From Deroplatys truncata (lineage: Eukaryota > Arthropoda > Insecta > Mantodea > Mantidae), in contig CM060983.1 of the NCBI GenBank assembly GCA_030765065.1, forward strand, positions 52,450,067 through 52,514,066: DNA of 64,000 nucleotides, read 5' to 3'. The translations under genes and the position numbers were made by a program. Under the pieces are notes generated by a model that was not told the DNA's origin, did no database searches, and saw only the letters and a list, made by a program, of their open reading frames with translations. Position 1 is the first letter of the stretch. Every line of letters begins with the position of its first letter. This document shows positions 12,505-25,300 of the stretch, piece after piece.

Positions 12505-13146
12505 CTACATCACAAAACAGAAAATGCAATTAATGAACTTTGATATGCAGCTACAAGAGAGCCCAACTTAAAAATATAAATTCAACCCTATACGCATTAT
12601 GGGTCATTCACAATGAAAATTAAGCATAAACTTAACATACGTCATTCACAACAATAAATGGAAACATGAACAGCAGCCAATCACAAGAGAGCATGAAACA
12701 GCCAAGCTAATATAGACAGTAGAGAAGACAAAAGAGGTTGTGCACATGTATCAAAATGAACACGAGCTAGCTGTTCTGCTAAAGGATGTTAAACTCACAA
12801 AAAGCACCACCTACCATCACAATTTGTTTTGCTGCAATTTTTACTGATATACCCATAATTCCTAGCCCATGATCTTACACAGAAAAGCAGTTAGTGAGTA
12901 ATTGCTTTCTGATTGGCTAGTTTCTTATGTTTGACAAGGACATAAACATAACAGCTTGGAGCTTGCAAACTTCTACACTTACACATATTAAGATTTTTAT
13001 ATTTATAAAAACTTCACTGTGATTCCCAAAATAGTTTTAAAACATTCTTCATTTACATTATAAGTTTAGGGCAAATTTATGTCATCAGCTAATGTGAAAG
13101 CATACATAAAGATAATATGAAGCAAGCTTCTATCCTTATGTTATAC

Positions 13147-13402
13147 CTCTGTCTAAGTAATTTCCACTCCAGGCATGTGACATAAACGCAGCATGGTTTA
13201 AACAAGAAGTGATCTGTGATAGTTGCTGGAGGGGAAAGGTTTCCACAACAATGTCCCCTCTGCTGCTGCTCTGAGCAATAAAGTACCACCATTCTCCTTC
13301 ACCTTCAAGGAGTATCAGGCTGTCATGTTTGCAGTACATGCTTTGCTGCTGCTTACTGGCACTCTTAATATGAAATGGCAAATGCAAACATCCACATCCC
13401 TT
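13147..13402 (-). CDS. Possible internal exon of an unidentified gene
   Basis: An open frame of 85 codons lies between a GTGTAG acceptor and an AGAG/GTATAAC donor. It contains protein-like sequence such as CKHDSLILLEGEGEWWYF and VVETFPLQQLSQITSC. The composition is richer in GC than its flanks and the hydrophobic and charged residues alternate as in a folded domain. I do not recognise the family. It lies between RNase Z and U2AF1 on the same strand, so it may be a separate small gene or a retained pseudogene fragment. No upstream exon or start codon was found. Confidence 0.42.
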
Positions 13403-14767
13403 CTACACAGGAACTGTAATAAGATGCTTCTTGTTTAAATACCACTGAAATTATGAAGATATCAAACTTGAGCAAACATCATGAAATATAATTAGGGCAT
13501 ATGAGAACACCCTAATAGGCCATCTTGACTACTAACATTAATGTTCACAAAGTTTGGAAGCATTCAGTTCAAATGTTTGTCAGGAATTAGAACTATATTT
13601 ACCAGTTTGTTCTAGTAGGATTATGTGCCTTTATCACATAGTTTAAGTTTGAAAAAGTCTCCCTAGATGAAATAAGGGCTGTAGATGCAATACTATTATG
13701 GTTCTTTAATAAATGAGTGTTTTGGAATCTTGGGGTGGCACGAAAAAGATGTTATGTCCATATTATCATTATTTTAATTTAAAGCATACATATCTGAAAA
13801 TTCTGCCTGTCTTTTTAGCAGATAACAAAAGGAGCTCCTGATAACCTAAGGTATTCAAGAATTTTCAAAAATATAACTGCATCCCTCAAGAATTTTACTA
13901 CTATTACCCAAAAAATTACGGAGAATTTGAGCAAGAAATATAAGTGTCCTTAGTAGTATGACTACAGTCGTCTGAGTGCTTCCTTGAACAGTTAGCAGTC
14001 AAATAACTCTCCCTTGTTCCATCATTTTCAGATTCATTTATATTTTATAGGATACATATTTTCATGATGATTGTCCCAGTTCATGGCTGTTGCGAACATG
14101 ACGTAGTTTAGTTATGTTTCGTGTATCCTCCTGGCCAGAGGGCAGCATCTGTCAACTACCCTTTGAGGGTGGCTGGCAACCAAAGGAATGAGGTTTGCTG
14201 AGGGAAAATCAGCCTGGCACCGGATGAAGTCATGCAGTGTTTTGGGTGTGAATGTAAAGGACTAAGGGATTGACTAGCAAGTCAATATTTTTAAGAGGAA
14301 ACTGCTGATGGCTGAGTTGTTGTATTGTGATTCTTAGAACATAGTATGTGAGACAAAAAAAGACAATCTTGTCTGCTAAACATAAGGTATATTTCAAAAT
14401 AACTAGTAGACATTTTTAAAAGTGTGCTCTGTTTCTCCCATTCTTTTAGAACCTAAATTTCTGTCTGAGAGAATCCTAAAGCTTTCAGATTAGGATAGTA
14501 CTCAATTTTATTAATATTCTGTCCACTGTTCCAGATAGTGCAAAATTACAGTAAGAGTCAACCTCCCAACACATAATGGTACCCTTCAAGGAGATGTTGC
14601 AGTCGGGGTGTATCCAACTCTCTCAGAGGAGCACAAGTTAAGAATCCTGACCTCTGGGGACATTGGGAGCCACATTGGAATATGCTGGAGCATGGGCCAA
14701 CACATTTACTGATCTTTCTACAAAAGCAAGACTCTTACTGGTGTCAGGAGCTATAGTCTGCACTGGA
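13403..14767. other. Intergenic, nothing recognised
   Basis: No exon, repeat or RNA could be assigned. If the exon at 13147-13402 is real, its missing 5' exons should be here, but I could not pick them out. Confidence 0.4.
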
Positions 14768-14850
14768 TATGGGCTCTCTTAAATTTAAAAATTAAACTGA
14801 GTTTTATTTATGAACAATCTTTAACTACTATGGTTCTTAGCATCCCATTC
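14768..14850 (-). repeat. SINE 3'-end fragment
   Basis: It matches the 3' part of the SINE at 3861-4404 (shared GAGTTTTATTTATG and TTTAACTACTATGG, then TCCCATTCTA) and lacks the tRNA-like head, so it is 5'-truncated. Confidence 0.75.
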
Positions 14851-14855
14851 TACGA

Positions 14856-15010
14856 GGGGGACCATTTAAGTTGAGACTGTAGAATATCTCCAAAACTAAG
14901 TATTGTAGAAAGAAACATCTTTAATAAAAGTTGCTTGATATTATGGGGGAAACTAAATGCCATTAGTTGTGTTTTTTTAGGGTCAACTTAATTTTTTAAA
15001 ATAGGAACCC
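14856..15010 (+). repeat. Half copy of the GGGGTGGACC TIR element
   Basis: Similar over about 150 bp to the left half of the element at 43438-43828 (GACCATTTAAG, ATATCTCCAAAACTAAG, TTGATATTATGGGGG). The other half is missing. Confidence 0.75.
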
Positions 15011-15539
15011 ACAATTAGCGCCAATACTTTAGACCCACTTGGTCTACAGTATTTCTAAAAATGTGATAACCATTGTGCACCATGCAACATCATCTTTCAA
15101 CCTAGGTTCCATTACTTATTTGTAACCCTCATCCAGCCTCGAGCCATGTTCTAATAAATTCTATTTTTCTTTAAGTGTGGGGCACTATGTAATTGCTTAG
15201 GACCAACTTGGCCATATCCACACCCTCCTTTTGCATGCTTTATAAAATGTAGGGACCCCCCCAAAGATATTCCCCCCCCCCACCCAAGCATGTGGTTCAG
15301 GTTAGCAGTGACATGTGGGGGAGACATATGGGTCTCCCGCCACATGGTATAGGAGCCAGTTACCCCCTTAAACTATCCATGACATCTGGAGGATGCACCA
15401 GTTTAGAGCTCCTGCCAACCCTGTAAAATGACTGTGACATCTGGTGGTGGCGCTGGTTTGTTGACCACCACCCTCTCTGCACCCCTTCCTCCCATTCCTT
15501 AAAATATCCAACACAACAGAATCAAGGCACTAGGGCCAT
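15011..15539. other. Intergenic, nothing certain
   Basis: Relatively GC-rich sequence with short C runs. No confident gene or repeat was seen. Confidence 0.4.
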
Positions 15540-15895
15540 AAATGACAAGAATCCTACATAGAGGAACTATGGATTCATTCAGGGCTGCCATTTACACTGA
15601 GTTATGTGAAGTTGGTGCAAAAACTACATGCAAAGAAGAGGGACATATGGAGCAAATTCTACTCCACTACTGCCATGATCTAACGACTGGAAGAAAGGAG
15701 GCTACAAGATGAAACACTTGGTTACACATTTTGCCATACATGGTTTCCAGTATAAACTAAGAAAAATTAAAAAGTTCCATCATCCAGGCTCTGACTGTGT
15801 TTGTGAACTCTGTGGCAAAAGCAGGGAGCCATATCATGCCATGAGCTGTACACCCAGGCAAGAGATACTAACAGCTTTCTGTAGTGAAAATTAAC
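15540..15895 (+). pseudogene. Possible non-LTR retrotransposon C-terminal remnant
   Basis: Frames broken by stops read CELCGKSREPYHAMSC and a preceding piece with EEGHMEQILLHYC. The Cys/His spacing resembles the C-terminal region of non-LTR retrotransposon polyproteins after the RT domain. It is short and degenerate, so the assignment is tentative. Confidence 0.33.
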
Positions 15896-16228
15896 AATAT
15901 TTATGTTTAAGACCTCCATAATCCTCCAAATTTGAAATTTTCGAAAACGATTTGTAACCCACATTCACTGGAAAAACAGTGCCTTTTGATGGTGAAAGAA
16001 TTGTAAAAACTGGATGAGTGGTTTCTGAGATACCCTGGACACAGACATAGATTTTCTCTGTATATAATACTAAATTGCTGTCAGATTAAATTGCTTCTTC
16101 TTTCATAAATCCTTTTATACGATCGTCAAGCCTTGCTCAAAACATTCTGAACATAATGTAAAAGTTTCTGTCAGGTCTGAGCTAAGCTCTTTGATTTGAT
16201 AACCAAAATCAACAAACTAAGGTGAATA
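15896..16228 (-). other. Probable 3' UTR of RNase Z
   Basis: The sequence directly downstream of the RNase Z stop codon. I see no perfect AATAAA on the minus strand here, so the cleavage site is not located. Confidence 0.4.
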
Positions 16229-16366
16229 TCATGAAGTCATCCTTTCACGTTCTTGTCTCATTAGTTTCTTGGCTGTCTTCTGCTCCATTTCTTCATAGTG
16301 TTCACTGAACATGAGTCTGAGCGCTTTATACATCAATGGTAGAAGTGGCAGCTCTCTGAGGTTCAC
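16229..16366 (-). CDS. ELAC2: RNase Z exon 11 (terminal coding exon)
   Basis: It follows a TTTCAG acceptor in phase 0 and encodes residues 778-822 (VNLRELPLLPLMYKALRLMF...), ending in a charged, probably helical tail and TGA at 16231-16229. The position matches the C-terminal arm after the last catalytic motif in ELAC2. Confidence 0.92.
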   Translation of the reverse strand: MNLRELPLLPLMYKALRLMFSEHYEEMEQKTAKKLMRQERERMTS

Positions 16367-19300
16367 CTGAAATATTAATCAAAGCAAAGAATCAGCACAT
16401 ATATGTACACTACACTGTAATGCAGAAATGAAACACTGAAAGATAGGGCAATTAATGAATATAAAACATGTACACAGAGCCTATCAATTTGGCCCAACAA
16501 ACATGTCTGTTGCATAACATGGAAACACATATTAATGTGTACACAAAATAAACTGTAACCAAAAACGTTCTGGTAATAGAATATTCCAAAGAATATGTGC
16601 AAATAAAGCAGCAGAACACATTGGTTTCAATAATGAGATGGCTGCCAGGAAAATATATAAATTAAAAGCCGCTTGTAAATGATCAAATTTTTGTCAAATT
16701 CAATACTTTACAAGACTTTTCAAGAGTTGCCACAACTTCACAACTTTTCTTGTTAAATTACTTCCAATACTTTTAAAGCCTTTGAAAGTCTTGAAGGCAA
16801 ATAAGGACATGCTCTAAATGGTCAAAGATTTCTCAATGATTTGATGGCTTTCCAATGAAATGCAAGTATTCACAGTGCGTCATGAAATCTGTAACATGGC
16901 TGAAAGTGAAAAGTAAACAAAAATGGCTACCCGGCCAAGGTATGTCGTATGCTGATTAGGTTATACATAAGCTAGCCATGTCTGTACATAGAGAGCTCCG
17001 TATGCTAACTGATTAGGTTATACATAAGCTAGCCATGACTGTACATAGAGAGCTTCATAGATTACCATAAAATGGAACAGATGAAGGCGATTATAAAGAA
17101 ATAATTGCCAGGCAGTTTTCCAAACTAAGTATACATTAATGCAATGTTATACAGTATGGTTAACCTATCGGTTGGTGTTATTTTCATTGTATTCCACACT
17201 CGTAATGTGATTTCATTAGATATAATACGTGAAAGTGTTACATAATACTAGTAAAGAACAATATTTCATTGTGAATTGTTATACTGTGACGCAAATACAA
17301 AATTGCTTTCCGCGTGATACACTATCAATGTGTTCTGATTTTTACAAAGTCTAATGTGATACATTCACATAGCTTTCTCTACTCTATATCATTTATTACT
17401 GAGTGTACAAAATATTCTTACTAACGCTTATTTCATTCTACTATTTTTTAATCCAAATAAAACTTTGCAGAAATAGCTACACCACACATTTCATTATACA
17501 CTACGTGATCAAAAGTATCCGGACAGCTGGCTGAAAATGACGTACAATTTCGTGACGCCCTCCATCGGTAATGCTGGAAGTCAATATGGTGTTGGCCCAC
17601 CCTTAGCCTTGATAACAGCGTTCACTCTCGCAGGCATACTTTCAATCAGGTGCTGGAAGGTTTCTTGGGGAATGACAGCCCATTCTTCATGGAGTGCGGA
17701 ATTGAGGAGAGGTATCGATGTAGGTCGGTGAGGCCTGGCACGAAGTCGGCGTTCCAAAACATCCCAAAGGTGTTCTATAGGATTCAAGTCAGGACTCTAT
17801 GCAGGCCAGTCTATTACAGGGATGTTATTGTCATGTAACCACTCCGCCACAGCCCGTGCAGTATGAACAGCTGCTCAATCGTGTTGAAAGATGCAATCAC
17901 CATCCCCGAATTCCTCTTCAACAGTGGGAAGCAAGAAGGTACTTAAAATATCAATGTAGGTCTGCGCTGTGATCATGCCACGCAAAACAACAAGGGGTGC
18001 AAGCCCCCTCCAGGAAAAACACGACCACACCATAACACCACCACCTCCGAATTTCACTGTTGGCACTACACACGCTGGCAAATGACGTTCACCGGGTATT
18101 CGCCATACCCACAACCTGTCATTGCATCGCCACATTGTGTATCGTGATTCATCACTCCACACAATGTTTTGCCACTGTTCAATCGTGTAATGTTGACGCT
18201 CCTTACATCAAGCAAGGTGTCGTTTGGCATTTTCCTGCGTGATGTGTGGCTTATGAGCAGCCGTTCAACCATGGAATCCAAGGTTTCTCACCTCACGCCT
18301 ACCTATCATAGTACTTGGAGTGGATCCTGATGCAGTTTGGAATTCCTGTGTGATGGTCTGAACAGATGTCTGCCTATTACTCTTTACGACCCTCTTCAAA
18401 TGTCGGCGGTCTCTGTCAGTCAACAGACGAGATCGGCCTGTACGCTTTTGTGCTGTACATGTCCCTTCACGTTTCCACTTCACTATCACATCAGAAACAG
18501 TGGACCTAGGTATGTTTAGGAGTGTGGAAATCTCGCAGACAGACTTCTGACACAAGTGACACCCAATCACCTAACCACGTTTGAAGTCCGTGAGTTCCAC
18601 GGAGCATCCCATGCTGTTTCACGATGTGTAATGACTACTGAGGTCGTGGATAATGAGTACCAGGCAGTAGGTGGCAGCACAATAAACGTATGTTTGTGGG
18701 GGTGTCCGGATACTTTTGATCACATAGTAGTGTAGGTACAAAGAGAACAGCGATAGTTAAATGTTTAAGAACTGGACACCATATGCTGGCCTTAAAATTC
18801 CATACTGTTTCCATGCAATCGTGAGAAACAACTCAATGTTGAAAGGACTTTAAAGAATCACCAGGAAATAAACAATTTGGACATTAATAACAGGTTTCTC
18901 AGAAATGGCTTACACCACAAAAAACTTATTTGAAATAAATTGTGTTTTGAAGAGATCTACATTTCTTGTGTATTACATTTTTGTCTATCACTTAATGTTT
19001 ACCATTTATAAAAGATTACACAAAATTTCTTCCAAATGAAAAGGACTTCAAAGGCTATTCCCCGAAAATTAGAGATATACATTTTATTTGTCATGAAAAT
19101 ATCTTAAACATATGATATTTTAATCAAAATCGTTAAGAGCCATTTTTGAGAAAATTAAAATTTTTGAAAAAGGTTCTATGTAAAGGATAATCTGGGGTGG
19201 GGGGATTTTCTTGAAAACCTCCGTGTTGCATCTCTGGAAGATACTGAACCTAAGTACCAAGTTTGGTGTTTATCCGACTGTTCGTTTCTGAGTTATACGC

Positions 19301-22300
19301 ACACGCACACACACACATGGACATGTTTCCAAAATGCTTTTTTTGGATTCAGGGGTCTCAAAACATATATTTCCGGTGAAATCTTGGTATCAAATTTTTG
19401 GGTGGAATACAATATTTCCCTTACTTACTCTATGTAGTAGAGAAAGTAATAAACTTTGATAAGAATAACTTGTATAGCCACTAATTAAACAACAGAGGGT
19501 AGAGAAAGTCATGTGAATGTAACATATCAGATTTTTATAAAAAGTACGTTAATAAACCAAAACACAATAGTGTTATTAATTATGTTATAAAGAATTTCAC
19601 CAATATGCGCCTTAAAACAAATATTGCATTGCCAAACCTCATCAGATCCACCAGACATAATTTACCAGCAAAAAAGAAATCAGGCATCTACAAAATCGAA
19701 TGAGCAAACTGCAGCAAAATCTATGTGAGAAAAACAGAGATCTGGACACCATGTTTAAAGAACATTAGAGAACTATAGAATGTAAACAAGTAGATAAGAC
19801 CACACTTGCAGCACATTTCAGAAATAAAAGACCATGAAATTAAGCAAAAACCTCAACTATTAATTTCTGCTACAGGATGGGAAACTGAATCTCAGTTTGA
19901 GTCTCCAGCAGGTCTTGAACTCTTATACGACACAACGTTTCAGAAATTAAAATAAAGTTAATTTTAAAAAATTACCTGCATATTGTCAAAGGCTATGGCA
20001 ACATTGTTTGTGAAACTATCATTTAGGCGAGGGATTTTGGCATAGCGCTGGCTGAAATGTGTGAGGATGATGAAACGAGCCCCTGCATCTTGCCCAACCT
20101 TGATAGCCTCTGATGTAGTCGAGTGCATTTTCACACGTGCTTCTTCCACCAGCTCATCTTCCATAGTTGCTTCATGGATAAAAATGTCACTTCCTTGTCC
20201 TAAAATACATACACAAAATAAACACAATTATAAAAAATCTCATGTGTTAAACTCACATGACTTTCTCCACTCCTGTAGAAACTACTTTTACAAACTCTTA
20301 TTCTCCATCTATTTCATATTAATCGAGATAAACATTTACAGAAACGATCTTTTGACATGCAAAGAGAATTACATTTTACACATAGCGACCAGTTCTAAAA
20401 ATATTTGACTATCGCTTAAGGCGTACTATGTTCCCCTTGTTTTGTATTTACAAGGGCAATATAGAAATACAGTAGCCTTTAAGCATAGGCATATCTCTTA
20501 ATAGCTGGTTGCTATGTGCAGCACCATTCTCTTTGCCACAGATTAATACTCTTTGCATATCCAAGACCAAAATATGATTAACGAATTCCCATTTGAGAAA
20601 ATAAGTATTGAAAAATTTAAGGGAATAACAAGCAATATCTCGAAAATGGTTCACTCAACAAAAAAAAATGTATAACATAAATTGTGTATTTTAACGCGAT
20701 CTACATTTTTGTGTAGTAAAATTTTGTCTTTCTCTTATGGTTTACCAGTTATGCAAAAGTTGTTCACAATGAAGAATAGTTTTGGAGACATTCCCAGAAA
20801 ATTCGAGATATACATTTCATTTGTCATGAAAATATCTTAAACATATAATATTTTAATCAAAATCGTTAGAGCCATTTTTGAGAAAATTAAAATGTTCGAA
20901 AAATGTTCCATGTAAAGGTTAATCTGGGGTGGGGGAATTTTCTTGAAAACCTTTGTGTCGCATCTCTGGAAGATACTAAACCTAGATTCCAAGTTTGGTG
21001 TTTATCCAAATGTTCGTTTCTGAATCATGACATGACACACACACACGCACACACGCTCTCTTAGGTCATGAGCATCTAGGTCCCCTTATGAGGCAGCTCT
21101 CTCCTATTTTTGTTTACTTTCATTAAAAAATCTCCAAGTGGAGCTGCAACAATAATGTGATAAACTGCGCAAGTGGAAAGTAAAATATTTCTTTGGCCAT
21201 AATCTTGCTCAAATTATATAGCTAATTTTCTTGTAGGTGCAAAGGGAATATAGTAGGCTTTAAGGAATAGTCAAAGAGGTGGTTGCTATGTGGAGCATTC
21301 CATTCTCTTTGCATAATATCATATTACAGATATTACAGTTCTGTATACTTCAAAAAATGTACTAGGCGACCACTAAAAAATAATATAAATAGACAACTAC
21401 ATACCTAATGTTACTAATGCAGGACATGGCATTGTGTCACCAGAATAAGTAATCTTCCAGCCAGTGTTGTGAGTAAAAGCCACACCAAAAGAATTTGGGC
21501 AGTGCTTTACATTAACTGTTCCAACTTCCTTCATATTCAATGATGACAACATCTCAGAGAGCAGAAATGTGTTCTGTTGATTAGGAGAGCTGTTCAGCTG
21601 GAGAGAGAGAAGACAAACATTAACATATATTACAGTTATCTTGTAACCAAGCACCCATTAAAGTAAATTCGTTTTGCTCTTCATTTTTTTGGAAAATCAC
21701 AATGTTTTTATCTACAAAACGACGCATTGTCCTTATCCCTGACCCTTCTTCTTCCGAGAAAAAATCGCTTTTATATAACATTGTGCGCATATAGGAAAAA
21801 TCTGATGTGTTACACTCACATGACTTTTTCTACTCTTGTACAAACTATTTTTACAAACTCTAATTCTCCATCTATTTCATATTAATCGAGATAAACATTT
21901 GCAGAAACGATCTTTTGACATGCAAAAAGAATTACATTTTACACATAGCGACCAGTTCTAAAAATATTTGACTATCGCTTAAGGCATACTATGTTTCCCT
22001 TGTTTTGTATTTGCAAGGGCAATATTGAAATACAGTAGCCTTTAAGCATCGACATATCTCTTACTAGCTGGTTGCTGTGTGCAGCACCATTCTCTTTGCC
22101 ACAGATTAATACTCTCTGCATATCCAAGACAAAAAAATGAATAACAAATTCCCATTTGAAAAAATGAGTATTGAAAAATTTAAGGCAATAACAAGCAATA
22201 TCTCGAAAATGGTTCACTCAACAAAAAAAAAATGTATATGACATAAATCTTCTGTGGAAGATACTGAACCTAAATACCAAGTTTGCTGTTTATCCGACTG

Positions 22301-25300
22301 TTCATTTCTGAGTTATGCTGTTCACAGATACACAGACACACACACGGACATGTTTCCAAAAATGCTTTTTTTGGATTAAGGGGGTCTCAAAACATGTATT
22401 TCCAGTGAAATCTCAGTATCAAATTTTTGGGTGGAATATAATACTTCCCCTACTTACTATACGTAGTAGAGAAAGTAAAAATGTTAAGTATGCTGCAAAT
22501 CCTAAAATAATTTGATTTTCCGCAAAATATAAAATACATATCCATTTATTTTAAGTGTGGAACACATAAACTAGAATTCAGAGAAAAAGATGTTTTGTGT
22601 GTGTTCGGTTTGACGTGAAATGACTCATATAGATTGTAAGCTTCTCATTCATCATCATCCTCCTTGGCTCTACAGCTTTCTATAGGCCTTCACCTTCCTC
22701 AGAAGACTTTTCAATCATCTTGTTTCTTGGCAACTTCTTCCAATTTCTTTTCCCCACAGCTTTACAATCCTCTTCCAATCCAACCTCCCATCTTAATCTG
22801 TCTTCCTCTTCCTCTGGATACATCCTCTGGTCTTATAATGAACAATATTCTTGTCAAGCAATTTTCACTCACTGTCCCCTCTTAGCCTGTTGATTTTGAT
22901 ATATGGCTTACTATATCCATATCCTTATACAATCTGTGTATCTTACGATTGTATCTCCGTCTCCATACTCCCTTATCTTGTACATCTCCAAAAGATGCCT
23001 CTTAAGATTCTTCTCTCTCAAATTTGTCTAATTTGTCCTTAATTTTTTAGAAAACCTACATACATGGATAATTACATAAAGAACAAAGGATATAACCCAA
23101 GACCACATAAACATGCAATTTTCATCAGTTTGGCCTTCAGTTTGGTAAACATACCCTTGAAAGATGAGGAATATAAGAAAGAGCTCCAAAACACCATAGA
23201 GGTAGCCTACAAAAATGGCTTTACAAAAGAATTAGTATACAAGAAAATCCAAAAATTTAAAACAGATAAAGAAAGTAAGGTAATTACCACACTACAAAAA
23301 ATAACAGCAGACAATAGTTTTAAAAAGTTCACATTTCATCCTTGGGCACATAAAAAATTCCAAAAGATATTCAAGCAGTGGAATATCAAACTAGCACCCA
23401 TCAATAAACATAGTTTAAATAACATATTAAGGACAAACATAAAAGACAAAATTTCTAGAACTAAAATTAAGGCATTTACTGGATAAATTATAGTGATTGC
23501 AAACTTAAATATATAGGCAAAACAAAAAGAAACAAAAGGGTGAGACTGAAAGAACATTTTAGAAATATAAAGCCCCTTGTACACGATCAAATTTTTGTCA
23601 AATTCAATACTTTACAAGACCTTTCAAGAGTTGTCACAACTTTTACTTTTCTTGTCAAATTGCTTCCAATACTTTTAAACTCTTTGAAAGGCTTGAAAGC
23701 AAATAAGGACATGCTCTAAACGATCAAAGATTTGAAAATGATTTGATGGCTTTAGCCAATGAAATGCTAGTATTTACAGTGCGTCACGAAATCTGTAACA
23801 TGGCTGAAAGCAAAAAGTAAACAAAAATGGCTACCCGGCCAAGGTATGTCGTATGCGAACTGATTAGGTTATACATAAGCTGGCCATGTCTGTATGCTAG
23901 GACTCTGTGGATTACAAGATGAAGCAGATGAAGGCGGTTATGAAGAAATAATTGCCAGGCAGATTTCCGAACTAAGTATACATTAATGCAATGTTATATA
24001 GTGTGGTTAACCTATCAGTTGGTGTTATTTTCATTGTATTCCATAATCTAATGTGATTTCATTGGATATAATATGTGAAAGTGCTACATAATATTGGTAT
24101 AGAACAGTATTTCATTGCAAACTGTTATACCGTGACGCAAATAGTAAATTGCTTTGTGCGTGATAAATTATTTATTAATGTGTTCTGAAGGGTTTCAGTA
24201 TGAAAAAAGACAACTTGTAAATACACATTTATGACGTTGTCTTGTCTAATCTTATCACATATTGAAAAATGTTTGAGTTTTTCTTGTAAACCCTTGAATT
24301 AAAAAAAAAGTTTGATTGTGTACAAGGCACTTAAGACACAAAGAAACTGAAATCTGTCATCGCATATCATTTTTGGAATTCAAACCACAACATCCATAAT
24401 GAAATAAATATAATAAGTCGATCCAAAATCCAATAGAATTGACGATATGGGAAAAACTCATACAAAAAAACAAAAGGCATCTAATGAATTTCAATTTCCC
24501 TCCGGAAAAGGATCTCGACTTTAAATACATCAAGCCAGAAATGACGTTAACGTCAGGAAGTCCAATGGCGACCTCTACATTGGAACCAACAGACTCTTAG
24601 TGGCTCTTAGCTGATGCTGAAGACAAGGTGTCTTCGAAACGCGTTCTTATCTTGGAAGAGTGAAGTTATAGTGTGTTGCCACATGAATTTTATTAATATA
24701 ATCCTATATGTTGGTCCAATGAAAATGCTACTCATAATTCTCCTTGAATGCCCATGAAGATCTAGAGTAGCAGGAAAAAAAAAAACGATGTAGGTAGGCT
24801 TTAGATAAGGAATTTAGGGGAGTATTTGTATACAGCTAAAAATAAATGGCTATAACAGGTCAATAAATGAATGAATTTTAGTTTATGGATGTAGAATGAT
24901 GTTTCTGAGAAACACAACTGAAGATTGTTGCTTGTCATGAACGAGAGCATCAGCATTGCCAGTTTGTACTGCTACTGTGAAATGTGTTAAGCATTAATGC
25001 CTGTAAGCATTGCATCCTTAACCTACATGTTGTTACACAAATAAGAATAGCTGTAAGCCTAATTGTAACAAAAAAAATCTGATGTGTTACACTCACATGA
25101 CTTTCTCTACTCTTGTACAAACTATTTTTACAAACGCTTATTCTCCATATGCTTCATGTTAATCGAGATATCGAGATGTCAATCTTATTGGTAATTTTCT
25201 TGTAGATGCAAGGGGAATATGGTAGCTTTTAAGCAATAGTCAAATATTTTAACGCTGGTTGCTATGTGGCGCATTCCATTCTTTTTGCATGTCCAGGACA

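Larger units (their letters stand above)
17350..19449 (+). repeat. Family A repeat (diverged subfamily) split by a Tc1-like element
   Basis: The start (TCTAATGTGATACATTCACATAG) and end (GTAGTAGAGAAAGTAA) are those of family A, but the left half is diverged. The copy is interrupted at a TA by the element at 17500-18732 and resumes at 18733. Confidence 0.8.
19450..19975. other. RNase Z intron 10, 5' part
   Basis: It contains an inverted scrap of the family A start (about 19495-19531) and a PLE fragment. Nothing else was seen. Confidence 0.6.

Noticed and set aside
22664..23042. Plus-strand Ser/Pro/Leu-rich ORFs
   Set aside because: Antisense of the non-LTR retrotransposon C-terminal remnant read on the minus strand.
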